A stretch of 64,000 nt of DNA, taken from Streptomyces sp. TLI_146 (GTDB lineage Bacteria; Actinomycetota; Actinomycetes; Streptomycetales; Streptomycetaceae). This document shows positions 40,801 to 55,398 of this stretch, in pieces. Within the stretch, counting starts at the first letter, position 1. Every line of letters starts with the position of its first letter. The notes beneath the pieces were generated by a model that was not told the origin of the DNA, did not search any database, and saw nothing but the letters and a program-made list of their open reading frames with translations. The DNA lies in assembly GCF_002846415.1 (NCBI RefSeq), contig NZ_PJMX01000001.1, positions 5,332,001 to 5,396,000 on the forward strand, given 5' to 3'. The translations under genes were made by a program, and so were the position numbers.

Positions 40801-41343
40801 GACGGCGACCGCCTGGTCCTGCCGTCCGGCAAGGCGAACCTGTTCGACGGCCGCTCCGGCGAGCCGTTCCCGGACCCGATCTCGGTCGGGTACATGTACA
40901 TCCTGAAGCTGCACCACCTGGTCGACGACAAGCTGCACGCCCGCTCGACCGGTCCGTACTCGATGATCACCCAGCAGCCGCTGGGTGGTAAGGCCCAGTT
41001 CGGTGGCCAGCGCTTCGGTGAGATGGAGGTGTGGGCGCTGGAGGCATACGGCGCCGCCTACGCCCTCCAGGAGCTGCTGACCATCAAGTCCGACGACGTG
41101 ACCGGCCGTGTGAAGGTCTACGAGGCCATCGTCAAGGGCGAGAACATTCCCGAGCCCGGCATTCCCGAGTCCTTCAAGGTGCTCATCAAGGAAATGCAGT
41201 CGCTCTGCCTCAACGTGGAGGTGCTGTCCTCGGACGGTATGTCCATCGAGATGCGCGACACGGACGAGGACGTCTTCCGCGCTGCGGAGGAGCTCGGTAT
41301 CGACCTGTCCCGGCGCGAGCCGAGCAGCGTCGAAGAGGTCTGA
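37858..41343 (+). CDS. rpoB: DNA-directed RNA polymerase subunit beta
   Basis: 1161 aa. The TTG at 37858 ([15 protein letters not shown]) is chosen because it has GGAAGGA nine bases upstream and gives the length known for Streptomyces RpoB; GTG at 37828 would add ten residues. With this start, the rifampicin-pocket residues are Asp427, His437 and Ser442 ([21 protein letters not shown]), all wild type, so the protein should be rifampicin sensitive. It ends in the [10 protein letters not shown] tail. Confidence 0.97.
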   Translation: [1161 protein letters not shown]

Positions 41344-41350
41344 CGGGTCT

Positions 41351-41378
41351 GACCGGGGCTTCGTAAGAAGCCCCGGTC
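41351..41378 (+). terminator. Strong hairpin between rpoB and rpoC
   Basis: A perfect 12-bp stem, GACCGGGGCTTC (41351-41362) with GAAGCCCCGGTC (41367-41378), closed by a GTAA (GNRA-type) loop, seven bases after the rpoB stop. No T-run. Since rpoC must be transcribed, it is more likely an mRNA processing or stability element, or a weak attenuator, than a full terminator. Confidence 0.6.
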
Positions 41379-41439
41379 GTCCCCGGACCCCCCTCAGACC
41401 ATCTTGAAGAATCGACCCCGAAAGAGGGATTGACGACAA

Positions 41440-45339
<3,900 letters not shown>

Positions 45340-45360
45340 GGCGTACGTCTACGTCTGAAC

Positions 45361-45403
45361 CGAAGGGCGCCCGCTCCGTTTCGCACGGGGTGGGCGCCCT
45401 TCG
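45361..45403 (+). terminator. Terminator after rpoC
   Basis: CGAAGGGCGCCC (45361-45372) pairs perfectly with GGGCGCCCTTCG (45392-45403). No T-run. It ends the rpoBC transcript. Confidence 0.75.
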
Positions 45404-45650
45404 GCGTATCCGGGGGAGGCGTCAGCGGGCGGCTCGCGACGGCGGGGGAGCCCGGCAGGAACTCCTTCGGCGAGCCCCCCGCCGCCCCGCACGACCGCAC
45501 AGAAGCCGCCCCGCGGCCCCCAGGGCCGCCCAGCGGCCCGCCCCCGCCCCCGGGAGGCCCTCCCGGGTTGCCGAACTGCCCGGGGCCGGGCCCGGGGCGT
45601 GAGACTCGTCTCAGGGGGTCCGTGGGGTGTCCCGCGCGTGGGTATTTGTT

Positions 45651-45679
45651 TTGACCCAAGTCGATGAGGTAGGTACGCT
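45651..45679 (+). promoter_or_regulatory. Promoter of the str operon (rpsL)
   Basis: TTGACC (45651-45656), a 17-base spacer, TACGCT (45674-45679). The -35 box is near consensus. The leader to the rpsL start is about 185 bases. Confidence 0.65.
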
Positions 45680-45797
45680 CAGACCTTGTGCCTGGGGTGT
45701 GCCTGGGCTCCCCTGCGTGCCTACGTCCGCAGGACGAGCCAGATACGGCCACCGCAATCTGCGCCTCTCCGTTCCCACGGCGAGACTCCGCAGTATT

Positions 45798-45826
45798 CGA
45801 CACACCCGACCGCGTGGGTCGGCGAC
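45798..45826 (+). promoter_or_regulatory. Shared leader hairpin motif, str operon copy
   Basis: 29 bases starting CGACACACCCGACC and ending GGGTCGGCGAC. Only two bases differ from 53329-53357 in the rpsJ leader. CCGACC pairs with GGTCGG around a GCGTG loop; ACCC can alternatively pair with GGGT. It lies 46 bases before rpsL. Confidence 0.7.
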
Positions 45827-45871
45827 GTTCCAGGTTAGTTTCACCAACGGCACACAGAAACCGGAGAAGTA

Positions 45872-46243
45872 GTGCCTACGATCCAGCAGCTGGTCCGGAA
45901 GGGCCGGCAGGACAAGGTCGAGAAGACGAAGACGCCCGCGCTTGAGGCCTCGCCCCAGCGTCGCGGCGTCTGCACGCGTGTGTTCACGACCACCCCGAAG
46001 AAGCCGAACTCGGCGCTGCGGAAGGTCGCGCGTGTGCGTCTGACCTCCGGCATCGAGGTCACGGCCTACATTCCGGGTGAGGGACACAACCTGCAGGAGC
46101 ACTCGATCGTGCTCGTGCGTGGTGGCCGTGTGAAGGACCTGCCGGGTGTTCGTTACAAGATCATCCGCGGTGCGCTTGACACCCAGGCTGTCAAGAACCG
46201 CAAGCAGGCCCGCAGCCGCTACGGCGCCAAGAAGGAGAAGTAA
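45872..46243 (+). CDS. rpsL: 30S ribosomal protein S12
   Basis: 123 aa. Controls decoding accuracy. Lys43 (TTPKKPNS) and Lys88 (GGRVKDLPG) are wild type, so no streptomycin-resistance change is seen. GTG at 45872 with CCGGAGAAG upstream. First gene of the str operon; rpsG follows after two bases. Confidence 0.97.
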   Translation: MPTIQQLVRKGRQDKVEKTKTPALEASPQRRGVCTRVFTTTPKKPNSALRKVARVRLTSGIEVTAYIPGEGHNLQEHSIVLVRGGRVKDLPGVRYKIIRGALDTQAVKNRKQARSRYGAKKEK

Positions 46244-46245
46244 GA

Positions 46246-46716
46246 ATGCCTCGTAAGGGCCCCGCCCCGAAGCGCCCGGTCATCATCGACCCGGTCTACC
46301 AGTCTCCTCTTGTCACGTCGCTGATCAACAAGATCCTGCTGGACGGCAAGCGCTCCACCGCCGAGCGCATCGTCTACGGCGCCATGGAAGGCCTCCGCGA
46401 GAAGACGGGCAACGACCCGGTCATCACGCTGAAGCGCGCGCTGGAGAACGTCAAGCCGTCCCTCGAGGTCAAGTCCCGCCGTGTCGGTGGCGCGACCTAC
46501 CAGGTTCCCGTCGAGGTCAAGCCGGGTCGCCAGTCGACCCTGGCCCTCCGCTGGCTCGTGGGTTACTCCCGCGCCCGTCGTGAGAAGACCATGACCGAGC
46601 GCCTGATGAACGAGCTTCTCGACGCCTCGAACGGCCTCGGTGCGGCCGTCAAGAAGCGCGAGGACACGCACAAGATGGCCGAGTCCAACAAGGCCTTCGC
46701 GCACTACCGCTGGTAG
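46246..46716 (+). CDS. rpsG: 30S ribosomal protein S7
   Basis: 156 aa, the standard length. Nucleates assembly of the 30S head. Family start MPRKGPAPKRPVIIDPVYQS and end KAFAHYRW. ATG two bases after rpsL. Confidence 0.97.
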   Translation: MPRKGPAPKRPVIIDPVYQSPLVTSLINKILLDGKRSTAERIVYGAMEGLREKTGNDPVITLKRALENVKPSLEVKSRRVGGATYQVPVEVKPGRQSTLALRWLVGYSRARREKTMTERLMNELLDASNGLGAAVKKREDTHKMAESNKAFAHYRW

Positions 46717-46755
46717 TCGCAACCCACATCGAGACCGAGAGAAGACTGAGCCGAT

Positions 46756-48882
<2,127 letters not shown>

Positions 48883-48927
48883 CTCTTCCGAGTTCGATCG
48901 CTTTAGGCTTGTCATCGGAGTCCGGGC

Positions 48928-48967
48928 GGGCATTCGCCGCAATGCGAGAGTATTGCGGCGAATGCCC
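48928..48967 (+). terminator. Long hairpin between fusA and tuf
   Basis: A perfect 16-bp stem, GGGCATTCGCCGCAAT (48928-48943) with ATTGCGGCGAATGCCC (48952-48967), and an 8-base loop. No T-run. It lies in the 162-base fusA-tuf gap and may uncouple or tune tuf relative to the upstream str genes. Confidence 0.65.
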
Positions 48968-49044
48968 CCGGCCCCGGCATCCCAGCAAAGATCACCTGGC
49001 GCCGATGAAGCAAGGCGTACAGAACCACTCCACAGGAGGACCCA

Positions 49045-50238
<1,194 letters not shown>

Positions 50239-50280
50239 TTCGTGTTCTGACCTGAGCTCGCTTGGCTCGCAGTAACCGGG

Positions 50281-50320
50281 AAGGGGCCCCGCACCGATAG
50301 GTGCGGGGCCCCTTTCTTTG
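50281..50320 (+). terminator. Rho-independent terminator after tuf
   Basis: A perfect 15-bp stem, AAGGGGCCCCGCACC (50281-50295) with GGTGCGGGGCCCCTT (50300-50314), GATA loop and T-rich tail (TCTTTG). Confidence 0.88.
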
Positions 50321-50324
50321 TTTT

Positions 50325-50370
50325 CGGCTGCGGGTCGGCGGGGGCTGGTCGCACAGTTCCCCGCGCCCCC
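50325..50370 (-). repeat. Fourth, partly diverged copy of the dispersed palindromic repeat
   Basis: The segment includes CGCACAGTTCCCCGCGCCCC, the reverse complement of the core seen before murB (GGGGCGCGGGGAACTGCGCG, one base different) and a similar flank. It lies between the tuf terminator and the stop of the LmbE-like gene. Confidence 0.7.
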
Positions 50371-50375
50371 GGGCC

Positions 50376-52523
50376 TCAGCCCGCCGCGCGGACCGGCGGC
50401 GCCCCGGCCGACCCCAGCGCCCACACCCAAGGCGCCCCGTCGACGCCGAGGCCCACGGCGACCGGCCCGCGCGCGGTGAGGTGGAGGGTGGGCGCGTCGA
50501 CCGGCACCGCGCCCTGGGTACGGGTGTGGCGCTCACCCCCGACGAGGGCCTGCACCCGGCCCTTGACGTCCTTGCCGAGCACGACGAGCCCGTCCTTGGG
50601 CGCCAGGAGCGCGCCGACGGGCCCGTACCCGTCGAAGGGCTGCGGGGGCGCGGTGCGGCCGGTGCCGTCCGCGCGGACGGAGACGAGCCGGGGGTCGGCC
50701 GGGGCGAGCCCCTTGCCCTTGGTCTTCCGGGGGTCGGTGAGGGTCCGGTAGAGCAGCTGGACGCCGCCGTCGGGCAGCCCCACGGGGGTGGGCGCGCCGA
50801 CGGCGAGCGGGAGGCGGGGCCCGCGCCTGACGTAGCCGAGGGGCTCCCCGGGCGCGTCCTGGGTCCAGTGGTGGACGAAGTCGTACCCGGGCGCGAAGAC
50901 GTGCACGCGGCCCTGGGCGTCGACGGTGGCGCCGAGCCCGTCCTGCACGGTCTCGCCGCCGAGGGCGGCCCACGGCCCCCAGGACCCGTCGGCGTCGCGC
51001 ACCCGCGTACTGACGCCCTTGTCGGCATTGCGTACGAAGAGGTGGACGCGGCCGTCGGGGGCGGCGACGGCGACGGGAGAGCCGATCCTGCGGCCCCGGT
51101 CGTCGCCCAGCTCCGGATTCCCCAGGCCCCGCCAGGCCCGGAAGGCCCCGCCGGGGGAGGCCTGCTCCAGGAGGACGACCTCCCGGGTGTTGGCGCCGGA
51201 GCGCCCGGCTATCGCGGCGAACCGCAGCCCGAAGAGCAGCTGCCGCCCGTCCTTGAGCGTTGCCGCGCCGAGCACGGGTGCGAGCGGCCCGCCGCCGAGG
51301 TCGTCCGCGGCCCCGAACCGCCCGCTGCCGGGCGCGGTCTCCCGCCACCGCACGGCACGCAGCCCCAGCACCCCGTAGGCGGCGAGCCGCCCGTCGGGCT
51401 CGTTGCCGACGACCGGCCGGGGCCCGGGGAAGCGGTAGTGGGTGGAGCGCACCCACCCCTTCCAGTTGGTGAGCGGACGCTTCCCGCCGACGTTGTAGTC
51501 GCCGCAGCCGCCGGGGTTGCCGCACTGCCAGTCGGGGGCGCCGCCGTACGGCCTGAGGTGGGCGGCCTTCTCGGCGAGCACGGCCGGAGGGAGGTTCTTC
51601 GGCCAGTGCCGGTTGTAGTAGGCGCGGTAGGAGGTGGCGGTGAACCCGGGCACGCCCTTCCCGTCCCGGGTGGCCTGGGCGACGTACCGGACCATCCCCG
51701 CCCACGCGAAGGAGGCGGCGGCGGTGTGGTCGGCGTGGTCGGCGTACCCCGGCTGCTCGCTGTCGTGCTGGCGGGCCTTCTCGGTGCTGTGCTGGATGTC
51801 CGGGTCGGGGTCGAGGGTCTGGACGAGGGTCGGGGTGTACGTGTCGAGCAGCCCGGCGATGACCTCGACGAGTTCGTCGTACGTGTACGGGGCGGCGGCG
51901 CGCAGCGGCGAGCCCTCGGCGATGACGACGGGCAGGGAGAGCGCCCGGTCCTCCCAGAGGCTGGGCAGGCCCATGCGGCCGCCGCGCAGGGTGTGCATGG
52001 CGGTGTTGAGGAACACGAGCTCGGCGTGGCGGCCGTTGTGGACGAGCGTGTTGACCTCGGCGCGGTGCCCGCCGCGCAGGTCGAGCACCGACTTCTGCCA
52101 GGGGGTGAACAGGGGCAGCCCGAGGAGCGAGGCGTAGGCCTGGCGCAGCCCCTGGTGCCGGGCGGAGGAGTAGGCGGCCTTGTTGTAGACCCGGTCCGAG
52201 GGGTCGCTGACGACCCGGTTGTCCCCGTTGGCCTCGCCCCCGGTGAGGTACACGCTGACGACCTTCGCGCCGCCGTCCAGCGCGTGCTGGGTGTCCGGGT
52301 TCATGAAGTACAGGTCGTCGTCGGGGTGCGCCACGATCTGCATCAGCACGGCCCGGCGCCCGGCGGAGACGGGCTGGCCGGGGGCGGCGGTGGGGTTGTC
52401 GCTGCGGTGCCGCTGGCTGGAGGGGACGGAGCAGGCCCCGAGGGCGGCGGCCAGGCCGGTGGTGGCGGCGGTACCGAGGACGGCGCGTCTGCTGGGGCGC
52501 CGCTGCCTGAATGCTCCGAACAC
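50376..52523 (-). CDS. Tat-exported LmbE/PIG-L-family lipoprotein with C-terminal beta-propeller-like repeats
   Basis: 715 aa. N-terminal twin-arginine-type signal (RRPSRRAVLGTAA) ending in lipobox LGAC (Cys31). Residues about 55-330 are a PIG-L/LmbE zinc deacetylase domain with VAHPDDD (His66, Asp68, Asp69) and a later HADHTAAA metal/His region. The C-terminal half has several short repeats of the form PDGRVHLF or AQGRVHVF, as in beta-propeller lectins. It probably removes N-acetyl groups from a cell-surface or secreted sugar. GTG at 52523 with GGGGAACG upstream. It is opposed to the ribosomal genes. Confidence 0.82.
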   Translation of the reverse strand: MFGAFRQRRPSRRAVLGTAATTGLAAALGACSVPSSQRHRSDNPTAAPGQPVSAGRRAVLMQIVAHPDDDLYFMNPDTQHALDGGAKVVSVYLTGGEANGDNRVVSDPSDRVYNKAAYSSARHQGLRQAYASLLGLPLFTPWQKSVLDLRGGHRAEVNTLVHNGRHAELVFLNTAMHTLRGGRMGLPSLWEDRALSLPVVIAEGSPLRAAAPYTYDELVEVIAGLLDTYTPTLVQTLDPDPDIQHSTEKARQHDSEQPGYADHADHTAAASFAWAGMVRYVAQATRDGKGVPGFTATSYRAYYNRHWPKNLPPAVLAEKAAHLRPYGGAPDWQCGNPGGCGDYNVGGKRPLTNWKGWVRSTHYRFPGPRPVVGNEPDGRLAAYGVLGLRAVRWRETAPGSGRFGAADDLGGGPLAPVLGAATLKDGRQLLFGLRFAAIAGRSGANTREVVLLEQASPGGAFRAWRGLGNPELGDDRGRRIGSPVAVAAPDGRVHLFVRNADKGVSTRVRDADGSWGPWAALGGETVQDGLGATVDAQGRVHVFAPGYDFVHHWTQDAPGEPLGYVRRGPRLPLAVGAPTPVGLPDGGVQLLYRTLTDPRKTKGKGLAPADPRLVSVRADGTGRTAPPQPFDGYGPVGALLAPKDGLVVLGKDVKGRVQALVGGERHTRTQGAVPVDAPTLHLTARGPVAVGLGVDGAPWVWALGSAGAPPVRAAG

Positions 52524-53228
52524 GTACGTTCCCCGTCCCGTCCGCTGCTTCCGCTGATCCGGATCGCTTTCCTTGGTCGCCGGACTAGACGGGGGCGGGA
52601 GGAGGTCGGTTGCCCGGGGGAATTCGTTTAGGAGGTGATTTGCGGGGTGGTCGAATGGAATTCGAATGCAGTTCGCTCTGCGGCCACCTTTCGTTGTCGA
52701 AGGCCCGGGACGCGCCGCTGTCGGTGGGGGAGAGTGCGGTCAAGTGGCGTGCGGGGGAGGGGGGTTGAGGTCTCGGGTGCCTCGGCCGCGCCCTCGCGGG
52801 CGCTCTCTCCCCGGCGTACGGAATTCCGTGCGACATGACGCCGGACCGGGCGACCGGCGGTTTCCGCGGCGATGATCTGTTCTCGGCGGCGCCGACGTGC
52901 AAGCCGTCGCCGCGGGAGGCGATGCCGCAATGGCGGGCGATCGTGCCCCCGCGCCTCGACCGGGCCGCCCCGTGCATGCCCCCGTGTGACGTGGGGTACG
53001 ATCCTCGGCTCGATTGGCCAGGCCAGGTCCCCGTATGGCAGACTGTCGGGGTTGCTCGGTTGAGTGCCGATGCTGCGCGCCTCCCGCCGGGAGGACTGGA
53101 AGCGAGTCCCACAGTACTCGTCGCCCTATCTGCCGCCTGCGGCAGCGCTGGGGCGGACGTACGGGAATCTTCCGGGAAGTGTCAGCGGGGCTCCAGCCAG
53201 GCGCCCGGTGGGTGTTCTGCCCCCGACT

Positions 53229-53260
53229 GCTCTTCACTGAGCACGCTCTTCATTGAGCAC
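53229..53260 (+). repeat. 16-base tandem duplication before rpsJ
   Basis: GCTCTTCACTGAGCAC is followed directly by GCTCTTCATTGAGCAC (one mismatch). It lies about 70 bases before the shared leader motif. Confidence 0.8.
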
Positions 53261-53328
53261 AGCGTGGTCCCACGGCCCGCATCCCCTTGGTTGGGAAATC
53301 CCTATGGGATTTCTGCGTAGAGGGAGTG

Positions 53329-53357
53329 CGACACGCCCGACCGCGTGGGTCGGAGAC
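53329..53357 (+). promoter_or_regulatory. Shared leader hairpin motif, S10 operon copy
   Basis: 29 bases starting CGACACGCCCGACC and ending GGGTCGGAGAC, with only two differences from 45798-45826 before rpsL. It folds by CCGACC/GGTCGG and sits 59 bases before rpsJ. Confidence 0.7.
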
Positions 53358-53416
53358 AGAGTCGGTAGAACCCCCGGGTTCCAGAGCGTTACGAGACAAA
53401 GGACTACTAGGTAGCC

Positions 53417-53725
53417 ATGGCGGGACAGAAGATCCGCATCCGGCTCAAGGCCTACGACCACGAGGTCATCGACTCCTCGGCGAAGAAGATCGTCGAGACG
53501 GTGACCCGCACTGGTGCGTCGGTCGCGGGCCCGGTGCCGCTGCCCACTGAGAAGAACGTGTACTGCGTCATCAAGTCGCCGCACAAGTACAAGGACTCTC
53601 GCGAGCACTTCGAGATGCGCACGCACAAGCGGCTCATCGACATCCTCGACCCCACGCCGAAGACGGTTGACTCGCTCATGCGTCTCGACCTCCCGGCCGG
53701 TGTCGACATCGAGATCAAGCTCTGA
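53417..53725 (+). CDS. rpsJ: 30S ribosomal protein S10
   Basis: 102 aa. Family sequence MAGQKIRIRLKAYDHEVID and SPHKYKDSREHFEMRTHKR. Also the NusE partner in antitermination. First gene of the S10 operon; ATG with an AGGTAGCC region upstream rather than a strong GGAGG. Confidence 0.97.
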   Translation: MAGQKIRIRLKAYDHEVIDSSAKKIVETVTRTGASVAGPVPLPTEKNVYCVIKSPHKYKDSREHFEMRTHKRLIDILDPTPKTVDSLMRLDLPAGVDIEIKL

Positions 53726-53739
53726 AGGGACGGGCCGAG

Positions 53740-54384
53740 ATGAGCAAGAACATCAAGGGCGTCCTGGGCGAGAAGCTCGGCATGACGCAGGTGTGGGACG
53801 AGAACAACCGCGTTGTTCCGGTCACCGTCGTCAAGGCCGGGCCGTGCGTCGTGACGCAGGTTCGCACCAACGACGTCGACGGCTACGAGTCGGTCCAGAT
53901 CGCCTTCGGCGAGATCGACCCGCGCAAGGTGAACAAGCCCCTCAAGGGCCACTTCGCCAAGGCCGACGTGACCCCGCGCCGCCACCTGGTGGAGCTCCGC
54001 ACCCCTGACGCCAGCGAGTACACGCTGGGCCAGGAGATCACTGCCGAGGTGTTCGAGTCCGGCGTCAAGGTCGACGTCACGGGCAAGAGCAAGGGCAAGG
54101 GCTTCGCCGGTGTCATGAAGCGTCACAACTTCAAGGGCCTGGGCGCCGGTCACGGTACCCAGCGCAAGCACCGCTCGCCCGGTTCCATCGGTGGCTGCGC
54201 CACCCCTGGCCGTGTGTTCAAGGGCCTCCGCATGGCGGGTCGCATGGGCAACGAGCGTGTGACCACCCAGAACCTGACCGTCCACGCCGTTGACGCCGAG
54301 AAGGGTCTGCTGCTCATCAAGGGCGCCGTCCCCGGCCCCAACGGTGGCCTCGTCCTGGTCCGTACTGCGGCCAAGGGGGTTTGA
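53740..54384 (+). CDS. rplC: 50S ribosomal protein L3
   Basis: 214 aa. Among the first proteins to assemble on 23S rRNA, near the peptidyl transferase centre. Signature GVLGEKLGMTQVWDE and the central loop KGFAGVMKRHNFKG. ATG 14 bases after rpsJ with GAAGGGACGGG upstream. Confidence 0.97.
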   Translation: MSKNIKGVLGEKLGMTQVWDENNRVVPVTVVKAGPCVVTQVRTNDVDGYESVQIAFGEIDPRKVNKPLKGHFAKADVTPRRHLVELRTPDASEYTLGQEITAEVFESGVKVDVTGKSKGKGFAGVMKRHNFKGLGAGHGTQRKHRSPGSIGGCATPGRVFKGLRMAGRMGNERVTTQNLTVHAVDAEKGLLLIKGAVPGPNGGLVLVRTAAKGV

Positions 54385-54391
54385 GGAACCG

Positions 54392-55042
54392 ATGAGCACC
54401 ATTGACATCCTTTCGCCGGCTGGCGACAAGGCCGGGACCGTCGAGCTCCCCGCGGAGATCTTCGACGCGAAGACCAGCGTTCCGCTGATCCACCAGGTCG
54501 TCGTCGCTCAGCTCGCGGCTGCCCGCCAGGGCACGCACAAGACCAAGACCCGCGGTGAAGTCCGTGGTGGTGGCAAGAAGCCTTACCGCCAGAAGGGCAC
54601 CGGCCGCGCGCGCCAGGGTTCGACCCGTGCGCCGCAGTTCGCCGGCGGTGGCGTCGTCCACGGCCCGCAGCCGCGTGACTACTCGCAGCGCACCCCCAAG
54701 AAGATGAAGGCCGCCGCCCTGCGCGGTGCCCTCTCCGACCGGGCGCGCCACAGCCGTATCCACGTCGTCACCGGCGTGGTCGACGGTGCGGTGTCCACCA
54801 AGGCCGCCAAGACGCTGTTCGGCAAGATCTCGGAGCGCAAGAACCTGCTCCTGGTCGTCGACCGCGCCGACGAGGCCGCGTGGCTGTCCGCCCGCAACCT
54901 GCCCCAGGTGCACATCCTGGAGCCGGGCCAGCTGAACACGTACGACGTGATCGTCTCCGACGACGTGGTCTTCACCCAGGCCGCTTTCGAGTCCTTCGTG
55001 TCTGGCCCCCAGACCGCTGAGACCGAAGGGAGCGACGCCTGA
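54392..55042 (+). CDS. rplD: 50S ribosomal protein L4
   Basis: 216 aa. Lines the exit tunnel and in some bacteria represses the S10 operon. The tunnel loop GEVRGGGKKPYRQKGTGRARQGSTRAPQ is intact in parts (GGKKPYRQKGTGRARQG). ATG seven bases after rplC; the stop overlaps the rplW start by one base. Confidence 0.97.
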   Translation: MSTIDILSPAGDKAGTVELPAEIFDAKTSVPLIHQVVVAQLAAARQGTHKTKTRGEVRGGGKKPYRQKGTGRARQGSTRAPQFAGGGVVHGPQPRDYSQRTPKKMKAAALRGALSDRARHSRIHVVTGVVDGAVSTKAAKTLFGKISERKNLLLVVDRADEAAWLSARNLPQVHILEPGQLNTYDVIVSDDVVFTQAAFESFVSGPQTAETEGSDA

Positions 55043-55359
55043 TGTCGGCGACCGTTACCAGCAAGACCTTCACGGACCCGCGCGACCTGCTGATCAAGCC
55101 GGTCGTCTCCGAGAAGAGCTACGCGCTGCTGGACGAGAACAAGTACACGTTCATCGTCGCGCCCGGCGCCAACAAGACCCAGATCAAGCAGGCCGTCGAG
55201 GCGGTCTTCTCGGTCAAGGTCACCGGGGTCAACACGATCAACCGTCAGGGTAAGCGCAAGCGCACCAAGACCGGTTTCGGCAAGCGTGCCAACACGAAGC
55301 GCGCCATCGTGACCCTCGCTGAGGGCGACCGTATCGACATCTTCGGCCAGGCCTCCTAA
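55042..55359 (+). CDS. rplW: 50S ribosomal protein L23
   Basis: 105 aa. Sits at the tunnel exit and docks SRP and trigger factor. Sequence DPRDLLIKPVVSEKSYALLDENKYTF and the central KVTGVNTINRQGKRKR are family-typical. ATG overlaps the rplD stop. Confidence 0.96.
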   Translation: MSATVTSKTFTDPRDLLIKPVVSEKSYALLDENKYTFIVAPGANKTQIKQAVEAVFSVKVTGVNTINRQGKRKRTKTGFGKRANTKRAIVTLAEGDRIDIFGQAS

Positions 55360-55398
55360 CGGAGCGCCCTGGTCCGAATATCGGACGAGGACTGAGAA

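Larger units (their letters stand above)
45340..45871. other. rpoC-rpsL gap with terminator, promoter and leader
   Basis: 532 bases, no supported gene. In order: the rpoC terminator (45361-45403), a GC-rich stretch without ORF character, the rpsL promoter (45651-45679) and a leader of about 185 bases with a hairpin motif shared with the rpsJ leader (45798-45826). Confidence 0.6.
52524..53416. other. Long leader/control region before the S10 operon
   Basis: 893 bases without a supported gene. Structures seen: a CTGCCGC/GCGGCAG hairpin (53130-53145), a 16-base direct repeat (53229-53260), a GAAATCCC/GGGATTTC hairpin (53295-53313) and the leader motif shared with the str operon (53329-53357). 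I see no strong -35/-10 pair; a lone TACGAT lies at 52997-53002. A long structured leader would fit r-protein feedback control of the S10 operon. Confidence 0.5.

Noticed and set aside
52835..53320. 161-codon plus-strand ORF before rpsJ
   Set aside because: No codon bias, no family similarity and it overlaps the tandem repeat and hairpins of the leader region.
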